The notes below the pieces were generated by a model. The model was not told where the DNA came from and ran no database searches. It saw only the letters and a list, made by a program, of their open reading frames with translations. Both the position numbers and the translations under genes were made by a program. A DNA stretch of 64,000 nucleotides from Scytalidium lignicola (Eukaryota; Ascomycota; Leotiomycetes): the NCBI GenBank assembly GCA_002812745.2, contig NCSJ02000059.1, forward strand, positions 102,250 to 166,249, given 5' to 3'. Shown here piece after piece: positions 1-10,669 of the stretch. The first letter of the stretch is position 1; every line of letters starts with the position of its first letter.

Positions 1-802
1 TCACGCAAGGAAACCTAAATAGGTATAGCCGTTCCTGTTTTGTCGCTCAGCATATTCTGCACTGCGGAAGCCAAGATAACACACTTAGAAAAGCCACTTG
101 GTCAAATGAATTCCAGAAATCTCCTCTGTTGGTACATTACTTTTTAGGTAGCACTAACATGTACTGCAAGTTTGACTTGTCTGTTCAACGAAAGACTATG
201 CTGTACCCTCCTGGAGAAGAATATGATAGCATACCCGATTCGTATTGCGTGAGTGGATTTGGAATCACTACGAGGAGCTACATTCCACAAATGGTAGAGA
301 TTCATGCTGGTAGACCGTAAAAGTAATATACCTGACCAAGTGCAGAAGGTTGTGGAAGCAACTACTCTTATTCCTGATGGGGGAAAATGGATCACTTGTT
401 TATTCCTTTGATCTAAATTTACGTGATCTGCTTAGATCCTTCTATTTCCTCTCTTATCTATTCATCATCGGTGCAATGTCTAGACTTGTTTTGAAGGCAT
501 AATACCTGCATAACATATTAGTTTAGTGTAAAATTTCTCTAGTTATTTTAGTTGATAAAAGTGTTAAGTAGCGTTGAAAGCTGGTTAAGGGTTGATGAAA
601 TTAGATATCTAATTGTAAAGGAATAACTTCGTCCCCCAATAAAATTTATATAGTTCTAACTATAGGAAATGTCTATAAATGCTCGCTCTATAGAGTTAAT
701 AAAAAGGAGAGGTCTACCTACACAAAGAACACCAGATTGAAAATAATCTTCTCAATTCGGATTCTAGTTCGCCACCCATGGATCTAGACTTTACCTAACC
801 GC
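1..802. other. Intergenic, no gene seen
   Basis: AT-rich sequence with many in-frame stops. The only open frames are 60-80 codons, lie on both strands over the same bases, and have no recognisable domain or splice structure. The right end is the 3' flank of the leftward hydrolase gene. Confidence 0.5.
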
Positions 803-1793
803 TCAAGCAGATTTCTCATCCATGACCATCTCTTCCAACCATCTCATTAGTGACGCAATACTTGCACTAACAATAGTAGTCCTAGGAATATCATGGCCGC
901 TTCCATGATCATACGTTTTCCTATTAGATCCAGACACGCCCTCATCGCAGAAATGCGCCAACTGTACTCCTGCTGGATATCTAGGATCCTTGGCACCAAC
1001 AATATGCACTGTCGGGATCTTGATACTGAAATCCTTGGGGAAAGCCGTAAAATCTAGCCCGAAGATGTTTCTTCTGTCGCTGGGAAAACCCGCCTCGGAA
1101 TCATGCGTCCGTCCATTCGGATCATCCCACAATCCTCTTTTGGGGGCATCGGGATCTCTTGGAGCCCGCACCAGGTCGGATATTGAACTGGCAGTCGCGT
1201 GTAATTGCTTAACCGTCTGCTCACTAATCTTCATGGCTTCTTCTGAAACTTGGTAACCCATATCAGACAGAATTGGCAGTGATACTCCACCACATATGAA
1301 CATTGCACCTTTGAATGGCAGTGGTTCATTTGGTCGTTCGTGGGCGTGGTAGAGTAATAATGCCGAGGTCAGGAAGCAGCCTTGGGAGAAGCCCATTACG
1401 GCATCGTATGGTCCGCGCCGTTCGAGAAGTTCATAGAGCCACTTGATGGCAGCCTTAACGCTGGGAGCGTCTGGCTCGCGCCAGAAAACATAGTATGGGG
1501 GGTCGAAGAAGAGATCTATGCTCGGCGCGGGGCTTGCGGGGTACGGTCCGCTGACGAAGTCGAATTGGAACCTCTTAGGGTCGAGGTTACTGCGAAAGCT
1601 GGCTATATTTTGTCAGTTTAGACTTCTGTCGCATATGAAAACGCGTTTGTTATGATACCGTGTTCTCAGAGAAAGCCTGGCGGAAAAGAGAGAGAGGGAA
1701 ATGGAGAGAGAAGTAGGCCGACAAAAGCTCACATGTTTGCGATTCAAAGATCTTTGCGCTCGTCCCTGCGCCATGCAGACACAAGATCCTCAT
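803..1793 (-). CDS. FSH-family serine hydrolase (alpha/beta hydrolase)
   Basis: Two exons on the minus strand: 1793-1733 and 1602-803, joined by a 130-bp intron (donor GTGAGC at 1732; acceptor AG after a CTGAC branch site). The product is 286 aa. Exon 1 encodes MRILCLHGAGTSAKIF, the classic first strand and oxyanion loop of the FSH1/ovarian-cancer-2-like serine hydrolases; exon 2 alone would lack it. The nucleophile elbow GFSQG puts Ser93 in place. Asp226 in GAKDPRY and His257 in SGHDIP complete a credible catalytic triad. Family members are small cytosolic esterases of poorly known substrate, and in fungi some act in secondary-metabolite clusters. No biosynthetic gene is adjacent here, so a general esterase role is the safer reading. 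There is no signal peptide or membrane segment. Confidence 0.88.
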
Positions 1794-2589
1794 CGTTGCG
1801 GTATTTTGTTCTTATGTCTTGGATTTTTCTCAACTTAGGAAAGCAAATTCCTTACAGCTAGGTATTTAAGACATACATACAGCAACGGCAAGCTGTTCCC
1901 CTTCCTTCTCGGAGACGATAATTTATTCTAATCGGAGTGAGATGGCGTAATACGCAGACACACACCCATGTAGATGCGTAGCTAATGAAAAATCCCCCGA
2001 AAGCCACAAAAGATGGATACAGCGCTATTAAGAATGGTTTGGTAGCTCTCCCTCAAAAATGAGCTCAAATGTGTGGAAAATAAATTGGAAAGATACTGTA
2101 CAAAGTATACAGTAGTCGTAGCATAATATCAGACTAGATACCATTTTTCAGAAGCTGCTTGTATCTGCAAATTAGCTGTATTACTGTATTAACCTCATCC
2201 CGAAATTGAGGGAAAACTCCCGATAAGTGATTGGGTTGCGAAGGGAATTTCGGCGAGCGAAAGGTGGAGAATCCGCATCGTCCAGTCTGGGTTTTAGAAA
2301 GCTTCTAGGCACAGTCAGCCTGGTAGACAAGGCTGAAGCTGGAATCTGCCACGTGTTTTCTTCCCTCTAGATCATTTGGCTGATGAAAAAATCATAACTG
2401 AACTGAGATGTTTCAGAGGTTTTCTTGTAACTGTGGTCTTGAGTTGAATTATGGCTCTTGAAATACCAGAGCTGTTTTAAGCTTAGGTTGCTAATACTGG
2501 GTTCTGGGATGGACTCGCCAGCCGTAACACAAAATATCCATGAAATATATAGAACCCTTTTAGCCAAACGTATACCACATCAAACATGA
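1794..2589. other. Intergenic between two leftward genes
   Basis: Contains the 5' flank of the hydrolase and the 3' flank of the Zn2Cys6 gene. The 66-codon minus frame at 2367-2567 has no support. No repeat or RNA gene recognised. Confidence 0.45.
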
Positions 2590-5066
2590 TTATCTCTGCC
2601 TATCCTGTCCTCCGGCAGACTCAGTAGCTGCAGCTTCAGTATAATTATGAATAAGCTCATTCCAATACGCCCAGTCAACGGTGTTAACATCCATAGTCAT
2701 ATCATCCCCATCTCCAGTCACAATTTGCGGACTCCTATGGAATGCATCCGTGCTTTGTCCTTGAGAAAGGTCCTCTTCACTGCTAAAATCACCTTGGAAT
2801 TCCATGAGCTCGGTTCCTGGTTTGATTCGCAACGCCTTTAGAGAAAGAATCGCCATCGGCATGGCGCCTTCAGGCAGCGCCTGGTTCATCCTCACATACG
2901 CATTCTCTCTGGCACTCCAAGCCTTTAATATCAAATTCCCTATCGCAGTAACCAGTTCATTTCTCATTCCACCACCACTCAGCAGTTCAGGACGATAATT
3001 GAAGGCCTCTAGCACTTGTACCCATGCTCTATCGGCACTATCGCCCACCGGGAAAGCCTTTAGCTCATTGACTAGGTAAATGAATGCATCGGCCTGAAAC
3101 TGGGCATTAATATGCCAGATATATTTCTGAATGCTTTCTTTACGATGACCATCGTTATCGGTCTGGATAATCTCAAGACACAGGTTGAAGAGGGTGGATT
3201 TCTCGTGCGGTGACATCAGTGTCGTACGTGATGGGTTCTTGCGAGGGTGGAGGGAGAGCAGCCGTAGGCGGTTGCGGAAGGCTCGTGAGACGCGTAGACT
3301 GAGAAAATGCAATGGTATGACATCGTCAAGGTACTGAAGGTATTTTTGTTGGAGAATAGATTCCAAGGAATTTATCACCGCTTCTTTCTGTGCGTATGGA
3401 ATGGACTGGTTGGCGAACAACTGCCAACTTCCATTCAACGCTGGGCTCGTTCGCTGGAATTGCCCCACTTCGTATCTGAGGAGGCAGAATATCATCTCGG
3501 TAGTTCCATTGTGATCTTTTGGTGGCTCACGCATGTCAGGATAGAGATCGCTATCGTTGATATTTGCCGGGAGTTTGGTATCCCATTGCCTTGGATCGGT
3601 AAGTGTGGACACACGAGACATCTCAGCTTCCCGACTTTCAAGAACTATTAGTTGCCACCAGAGGCGTCTGCCTATTTCGGCTTCAAAGACAGTCTTTTTG
3701 GCTAGTAAAGCTTCGCGGTGAAGGCCTTGGACCTGAGCTAGTCGGAAGGCAACACCAGAGAGAATTAAGAGGGATTGACTATCGTACGTCGCACGTACAC
3801 AAAGCTGTAGAGAATAAGATTAGAAATAAAGATATGAATTAAGAAAAAGATGAATAGTATATACTCGAAATCATAACCCAGAGTATGGGAGGTATGAACA
3901 AATAGCAAATAGTCATTGACTTAATAGGGGAGAAGATTGGAACGATCGTTACGAATTGAAACATGGTCTAATTAACAAATAAGAGGAAATCTAACTTACG
4001 ATAAAAAGGGTAAAAGCTTGCAAGACGACTATATCTGTAGTCTTTACCACATCAGCAGCAATCAAGGCTCGCTGTGCCCCATATCGCCACTTCGTCAAAA
4101 GCGAACTCCTATGCTCACCAGGAAACATCCTCTCACACTCTTGCTCATTCATACTGGTCACTGCAAAGGCATATATCACAAACATAAGTGCCTGCATGGG
4201 CTTCGACAGATCATAGAGATTACCACTAGCTTGAAGGATCTTCTGTTGCATGGTTGGTGCATGAATGATCTTGCACAACGGGTTAACGTTATCGACAAAG
4301 GCTTGCCAGAGCTGGAAAATCTGGACTTGGGATGGATGTAGCATAGTTAAGTCAATGTGGAGGGCCATCATGGGGAAGAGAAAGCTGCTTTCGTCGGCCG
4401 ATGAAAGGAGATCATCTGGAATTACTTCAAGGAATTCATCATCAGATGAACCTTCTAAGATATCTTCACTTAAAGGAACCCATAGTTGCCTAGGATAGAA
4501 GTTAGAAGTCAAGTATAGTGCGCCAAGACGTAAATCAGGAATCATATAGCATAGAATATCAGAAATGGAGTAGAGATAACTCACTCATCCCGCGAGGCTG
4601 TCACTCGTCCTCCAATGCTGAGGTCATCCATCGCCTTGGTCATTGGCCTTCTTGTCTCCGCAGTGACACCAGAATCCAGCTCCTGTATCGACATCCCGAA
4701 GCTCAATAGCAACTTCTCATATCGTTTCAGTCGCAACTTGAGATCTTCTTCTCCACCAAGGACTCGATACTTCCGTCGCCGCGGTGGGTTAGGGACCGTG
4801 GGGATGCAAGTTGCCCCTGCCTTGACACAATTGGAACAGGGAGTCTTGCGGTCACATTTTACTTTTCTCTGGGCACAAAGAACACAGGATAGGATTTTCG
4901 AAGTGGGGATATGGTGTTGACGATGAGGCTGGGGGTAAGGCTGAGAAGGAGCCTTGGATTGATCCGCCTCCGTTGAATCTGGAGGGGTTAGCATTGATTG
5001 TGGCATTGACTGTGAGCCTTGTTTGCTTGCGCCAGAGTGGAATAGATGTCCAGTTGGATCGCTCAT
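2590..5066 (-). CDS. Zn2Cys6 fungal-specific transcription factor
   Basis: Three exons on the minus strand: 5066-4585, 4489-4000 and 3804-2590, in phase, giving 728 aa. Residues 61-87 form a binuclear zinc cluster, C-x2-C-x6-C-x5-C-x2-C-x6-C (starting CVLC and ending GATC), followed by a basic linker (PPRRRKYRVLG) and a short heptad-like segment that could dimerise. The middle and C-terminal parts match the fungal-specific transcription factor domain in style: HPSQVQIFQLW, then VQGLHREAL and EIGRRLWWQL, the usual core helices. Both introns have clean GTGAGT and GTAAGT donors. It is a DNA-binding regulator acting in the nucleus. The target pathway cannot be read from the sequence, because neither neighbour forms an obvious cluster with it. 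Confidence 0.92.
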
Positions 5067-5314
5067 AGTAGCCTACAACATCGGCAATTGAAGGCAAGAA
5101 GTTTGAAGTTCACGATGCTGTGCCACCTATCCTGGCGCCTCAAACTGTAACGGCCGCTAATCATAGTATTCTGATTCGCTATAAGCTATCACACCAGTAC
5201 GCTAAATGTACCGACATGGTGGCTGGGAATGGCTTCCCATAGAATCACATGACCTATTTTATCTGACCCCATCTCAGGATGCATTCTCTATCTCACTTTA
5301 AAACCACAGTCTAA

Positions 5315-5634
5315 TAATTCAAGGCCTGAGCTAAAGGCACCGGGCATTTAGCTAAAGGCACCAGAATTTGTTAGAGAGTCTGAAATCTCAGGTATACTAA
5401 AGTACTAATTCCCGTAACTAGTTAGTGCGTGAAAGTACTCATATGAATTGCATATTCAATAACACATGACAAATAATGATAATAATAAACATATAGTGAA
5501 TTTTCAAGATCTATTACCATGGATTCAAATTATGCCACGAATTTGAAATTAACTGAAGATTAAACAGAGTTATAAACGTACTATATGTTGTAGCATTGAC
5601 ATCGTGCGGTGCCTTTAGCTCAGGCCTAATTCAA
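5315..5634. mobile_element. Non-autonomous hAT-like MITE with 8-bp target duplications
   Basis: A 304-bp element at 5323-5626 is bounded by perfect 20-bp terminal inverted repeats (5323-5342, starting GGCCTGAGCTAAAGG, and 5607-5626). It is flanked by identical 8-bp direct repeats TAATTCAA at 5315-5322 and 5627-5634. An 8-bp duplication is the hallmark of hAT-type insertion, although other 8-bp superfamilies are not excluded. The inner part is AT-rich and has no open frame, so the element must be mobilised in trans. A partial copy of the terminal repeat (AGCTAAAGGCACC) recurs directly after the left end at about 5351-5363, as subterminal transposase-binding repeats often do. The right end lies 36 bp upstream of the next ATG. 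Perfect ends suggest a fairly recent insertion. Confidence 0.85.
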
Positions 5635-5669
5635 ACAATTTTATTCTGTGCTGCCACTCCGATTAAACC

Positions 5670-6019
5670 ATGGAGCAAGACCCGAAAACGATACAGTTTT
5701 CGCCTGCTATACCACTTCCTATAGTTTTCGATGTCGAAGAACGAGTTAAGAAACTCTATTCTTACCTAGACCCCAAAGAGCGGAACTATCAGCCAATCAA
5801 GCAGCACCATAACATCCAGGCGGCTATCAAGTTATACGAAGAAGGCAAAATAGATGGCTCGAATCCTGTCTTCATCATGGATGGGAAGCTTTCATCCTGG
5901 GAGGAAGTAATCCAAAAGAGACATCAAGCATGGACGGAAGTAAGTTCTCTTAGATGTTTTCTTTAGTCTAACCTCTTCTAATCAATATGTCGGAGTTACA
6001 GGGTACATTCAAGCAATAA
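5670..6019 (+). CDS. Small hypothetical protein, two exons
   Basis: Exon 1 is 5670-5939 and exon 2 is 6002-6019, joined by a 62-bp intron with donor GTAAGT at 5940, CTAACC and TCTAATC branch-like sites, and acceptor ACAG. The product is 95 aa and ends in GTFKQ. I do not recognise the family. It looks soluble, mixed alpha/beta and charged, with no signal peptide or membrane span (motifs such as YLDPKERNYQ and FIMDGKLSSWEEV). The good intron signals and in-phase 18-nt last exon argue for a real gene and not a chance frame. The MITE ends 43 bp upstream of its ATG, so the element probably lies in its promoter or leader. Confidence 0.55.
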
Positions 6020-6983
6020 TTATACACAAAAATCTGCATACAGACAGGGTCTTTTTAGCCGTGACCATCATGAACTGGAGGCTAATATTTTTTTATGTTG
6101 CAGTGAGGTGCAAAAACACTGAATACTCCTCTGGGGCCTGAGGGGACAGGTGTTCAAAATAATGATGTATTTAATTATAGTAATTAAGTGCACTATAACT
6201 ATAAGCATTCATGGTGGTAGAATACCTGTAGACACTTATAGTGGTGAAATGCACTGTAACTGCATACATTGTAAACTACAACAAATTAACTTCAACTAAA
6301 TAAGAATAGTCTGATATTTGATGCGTTTAGAGTCTTCGAAATTTTAGTAGATATAGAACCATTTCAAACGCACTCAAGCCACCGAATAATGGATGCTAAA
6401 TCTTATTGGGCATGGTGGCTGTGGTCTAAATTTCAGCCAATCGTAGAATATTTCTTGATAGCAAACCTGTTTTNATTTGCTATATGGAGCATTTTCTTAA
6501 ACAGAATTTCTTTCAGCCCGGTTTAGTAGATTATCTTGTTTATCAACTATACTAATAGTTACTATAAAATGTGACATTGAGTCATGCAATGACCGTCTTG
6601 AAGCTTAGAGGAAGTCTCATGAGAGGGGAATTAAGCGATTGAAGTCCAGGTACAAAGAGACTTTTAAGAAAGAACTACATAAAGTTTAAGGTTTGACTCT
6701 TGTGAATCTTACGGAATTAATGGAAGATGGCATTCTTTGTGTCACATAGCGAATAGGGCCAAGAGACAACGTAAAAGTGGATATAAGTGTTTAAACCCCT
6801 ATGAAATCAACTCAATTAACGCAGAAAATTGCTCTTTTCTCTTTCACTTCAAAAACATCCTACTTTCCCTTGATGGCTTAATAGACAACTAAAAAAGTCC
6901 ATTTGAGCGCTATTACTGATATCCTGCAAGAAATGAACAGTTGAAGGATATTATATAAAATTACTAGCAATAGCTAACGGCGA
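6020..6983. other. AT-rich intergenic tract
   Basis: No coding frame of note. It contains short reiterated words around 6170-6260 (CACTATAACTATA, GCACTGTAAC) that recur near 11510-11650, perhaps decayed transposon sequence. One ambiguous base N lies at 6474 after a T run. A TATA-like stretch at about 6951 precedes the next open frame. Confidence 0.4.
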
Positions 6984-7556
6984 ATGGCAGGCATCCCCGA
7001 TATCCAAACCGCTGCCAAAGCACCTAGTGGAGATAGATTGTTCTACTTCCGAGTGATGGCCGAAGATACCAGAGGGGCATGCATAGTAGGGGTTAGACGC
7101 GAGTTCATGGCAAATTATTCACCATCATACGTGGCCAGGATACAGAACAGTAATATAATCCTCGAGCTAGTCACTAAACAGATTCCCAGCATTCCAGTCC
7201 AAGGGAATACTGCTTTTCTTCAGAACCAGCGTCATGTTCACCAACGACTCTCCCCACAAATTCTGGAAATCGACTCTAATAGGCTTCAAGAGGTGTGGGA
7301 ATATCGTGGTTATAGGAGGCATGAATACCTAGAAGTTATAGGCCAATCCAACTCAAGGTATCCAGACCTCATGGTCGATATTGATTATCCAACACATTTG
7401 ACGACCTCGTACGACAAGAAATACTGGTGGAATAAGATAAGCAGATATCAGCAGGATACCGCATCACAGGTAATATCTGATTCGGAAGAATGGATAAGTG
7501 GGCACAGCCAGAAACGACGTCGGATCAATATAAAAGAATATAGCAGCAGTCGCTGA
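6984..7556 (+). CDS. Hypothetical protein, single exon
   Basis: An open frame of 190 codons with an ATG (MAGIPDIQ) in an acceptable context and a TATATAAAAT stretch about 30 bp upstream. No domain recognised. The protein is hydrophilic and rich in Tyr, Arg and Ser, has no membrane span, and ends in a basic tail (KRRRIN). Its isolation in AT-rich, gene-poor DNA and lack of known motifs fit a lineage-specific orphan. A chance frame or decayed gene is also possible. Confidence 0.45.
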   Translation: MAGIPDIQTAAKAPSGDRLFYFRVMAEDTRGACIVGVRREFMANYSPSYVARIQNSNIILELVTKQIPSIPVQGNTAFLQNQRHVHQRLSPQILEIDSNRLQEVWEYRGYRRHEYLEVIGQSNSRYPDLMVDIDYPTHLTTSYDKKYWWNKISRYQQDTASQVISDSEEWISGHSQKRRRINIKEYSSSR

Positions 7557-8815
7557 GATTCGGAGGCACTTCTGGAAGTTCATCTAGAAGACGAAGCCCT
7601 CCAAACTCATAGTAGACCTTGGTAGGCCATAGATTGAGAGCTAGGTAGAGTGCATGAGATGGAAATTTTGTTTAGTAACAATTGGGCCTGCTATGATATA
7701 CCCATGTGATCAAAGACGGGCTTTGTGTAATAGGCAGTAGAACATCAAGATCCATGGATTTAAGAATTAAAAACTGTTTAAAGGAGAGATCCACAAGGAG
7801 AATAGATAAAGAGGTTGAGGTTGGGGTTGAACTAAACCTATAAGATATTAGTGCCGGGTAGGCCTGTTCCGTATGGCTCTGAGCCTTTGAGGCTTGAATT
7901 TGAAGTCTTGAAATATTACAGTATTAGTTAATCCGGTGACTTTTCACGGCCTCAGTTCAATTTAAGAAAATATGAATGCCATACTTTTAGCATTATAACC
8001 CCAAGGGTCTTATCAACTTGCCGTTCATTAAATATGACTTATGCCAACCTATTCGCTGACGAGATGCACGCCTTCCTCTTCATAAATTATGTTAATAGTA
8101 GTACTTATATCAATACTATTAGGGAATTAATTCAACCGCTATATTAGTAGCGAATACATGCTTTTGTGGATAACCTAAATTTGAAATCAGAAATTAATAC
8201 GATTCTGATGTCAAATATTAATAAATTCATGACTCTAAGCTTAGAAATAATAAGTTCTATCGACAGCTTGGTATACGACACCTAAATCTAAGATGAAGTT
8301 CCTCAAATTGCTCCATGCTAGCCCTAACAAAAGTATGGCCGATTATCAACCAGAGAGAGGGTTGAAGTCGGTCGGAGGTGTTATTATAGGTTCTAAAGCG
8401 TTAGTGTCATGTAATTGTGTGTTGGCAGGAGGTAAAACAATGACCGAGAGTACTGCACGGTATGTCTGTTCAGCACAGCTGATAACTGCTTGTGGGGCAT
8501 GTGGAGAGCTAAGTTAGACTTTGAGTGCTGACGCAGTGGAGCGCTAATCAGACGTCTGGGTGCTGACAGCGACTCCCCGACAGTTTCCCCGCGTTCGCTA
8601 ATTTCCAGCATACGGACCCGTGGGGTCCCCACAGACTAGTCCTGAGCGCCGGGTCGGCTTCATAAGGCGAAAACTCCATGCTCATGCATTTAATAGATCA
8701 TGTAGATCCGTGGCCCTCTCCTACATCTCACCAGCACCTCATCATCCATTCCGCGTGTTTCGTCTTTTTTTCCCACACATCTGTTTCCTCCTTCAACCAC
8801 CACCAAGCAAAAACC
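7557..8815. other. Intergenic, AT-rich then GC-richer promoter
   Basis: 7557-8280 is AT-rich with no supported gene. From about 8500 the composition rises in GC and leads into the MFS transporter promoter. The open frames at 8293-8517 (74 codons) and 8393-8632 (minus) lie on opposite strands, overlap, and have no recognisable content. Confidence 0.4.
8620..8632. promoter_or_regulatory. Palindromic GTGGGG/CCCCAC, CreA-like site pair
   Basis: GTGGGGTCCCCAC is an odd-length perfect palindrome about 185 bp upstream of the transporter ATG. Each half, GTGGGG, fits the SYGGRG consensus of the carbon-catabolite repressor CreA/Mig1. A role in glucose control of the transporter is inference from motif and position only. 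Confidence 0.3.
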
Positions 8816-10669
8816 ATGGCGGTCGAAAAGGCAGCGAGCATACCCGAGCACGATGAAATCGTGAAAGGGGAAGGCTCCATCGATGTGGAAGTCGAGGAAA
8901 AGGGTGCCTTGATGCTAGATCAGCACGGCTATGCTTTGGTCCCGCAGCCGACCCATTTCAAAGATGATCCCTTGGTACGCTCTCACTCATCAATTATTAA
9001 CTTTTGGTCTGGAATTGTGATTTTTTTTAAGTGAATTAATATGTCTATAGAACTGGCCGTACTGGCTCAAATGGCTGGTGCTTCTCCAGGTCAGCTTCCT
9101 GACATTTCTGGGACCATTCAACTCCGCTGTCGTCAATCCAGCCCTCGTCTCGATAGCAAAAACATTCCATATTACTCCGCAAGCAGCATCTTACCAGACA
9201 ACTGCTGTTATTGTCAGCGTCGGCGTTTCGCCTTTGTTATGGGTGCCATTGGCTAACATGTGAGTCCTCCTACATAATACTTCTACATAATTTTCTTAGC
9301 CCCTTTTCAATATTAATATTCTACTCTTTCAGATATGGGCGACGACCCATTTATCTAATATCTGCGATCATTGGAATTGTTGCCACGGTTGGAAGTGGCC
9401 TTGCAAATACGTATCCAACCTTAATTGTGGCGCGAGTCTTTAGTGGTGTGGGTGTTGGTGCTGCAATGGCTCTTGGTGCTGCGACGGTCAATGATATGTT
9501 TTTCTTGCACGAGAAAGGACTGAAAATGGGTATCTGGACTGTGTTTCTCACGAGTAAGTACTCGTTGAACATATATCAATCTTGGACTATATTGATCAAA
9601 TATTCTCTTTAGATGGTCCTCATGTTGGCCCTATAATTGTAAGTGCCATTATCCAGATATCACTTTATTCAATCCAGCCATCAAAGACTTATTTTAGCAT
9701 CTACTGTATAGGGAGGTTACCTTATAGAGGCAACAAACTACAGATGGGGCTATTACGTTCCAGCAATCGTTAACTCCGTTAGTTTTCTACTCATGGTCTT
9801 CGCCCTTCCAGAAACCCTCTTTAGCCGCTCTCCCGATATTTTAGCATGCCACCAAGAACGAACCTACATGCAGATGCTCTTCAGCTTCCGCAAGAATATG
9901 CTTCATGACCGCAGGTTGCACGCTCGAGATTTTGTTCGCCCATTCGAGATGCTCAAATATCCTTCCGTCTCTATAACGCTGTTGTTTTACGTCGTCACCT
10001 TCGCATATTCTACCATCCTCCCTGCCGTCACCATCGCTGCCCTCTTCACTGAGATCTACCACTTCAAGACTGGCGTAATTGGTCTCATGATTGGTTTACC
10101 ACTTCTCATCGGCTCTGCTGTGGGTGAGTGCTGCTCTGGTTCTTTTAGTGACTGGGTGGTATTGCGGTATGCAAAGCGTCATGGTGGAGTGCGGAAACCC
10201 GAGTCACGATTGCCAGCCTCATTTGGAAGTGTCCTCCTATGCCCGGCTGGAATCATCATATATGGCGTGACCCTTCAGAAGCATACCCACTGGATAGGCC
10301 CCTGTATGGGTCTCGTCATTACTTCGTTTGGATTGCAGCTCGTGTCAACAGTCAACTACACATATTGTAGTGGTGATTGTTATAAGCCGCAATCGGCAGA
10401 GATTGGCAGTTTGTATAATGTTGTTAGACAGGTTTTTGCATTCCCCTTGGGATTTTATGCGTAAGTTCTACCCGTCTCAGTCTCAAAATAGAATATTTGC
10501 TAATGACTACTCAAGACTACCTCTGGCTGACAAAGTTGGCATCCAAAATGCTTGGATTATCTTCGCTGCCCTTATCTTGACCTCCTTTATCCCAACTGTC
10601 GTGTTATTGTTTAAAGGAGAGGAATGGAGGAAGAAGTTTGGACAGCCACAGTTTCACAAGGATATCTAG
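8816..10669 (+). CDS. MFS transporter (DHA1-like drug/metabolite efflux)
   Basis: Six exons: 8816-8974, 9051-9259, 9333-9553, 9613-9638 (26 nt), 9712-10460 and 10516-10669. All phases agree and total 505 aa. The ATG at 8816 has the strong context AAACCATGG. A hydrophilic N-terminal tail of about 53 aa ends in FKDDPL, followed by NWPYWLKW at the first membrane segment. LANIYGRRP is the degenerate loop 2-3 motif A, and TNGPHVGPIIGG fits the motif C region of drug:H+ antiporters. The protein should have 12 membrane segments and sit in the plasma membrane. The substrate is unknown; relatives export toxins, caffeine-like drugs or secondary metabolites. The five-intron structure is typical of this subfamily. 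Confidence 0.9.
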
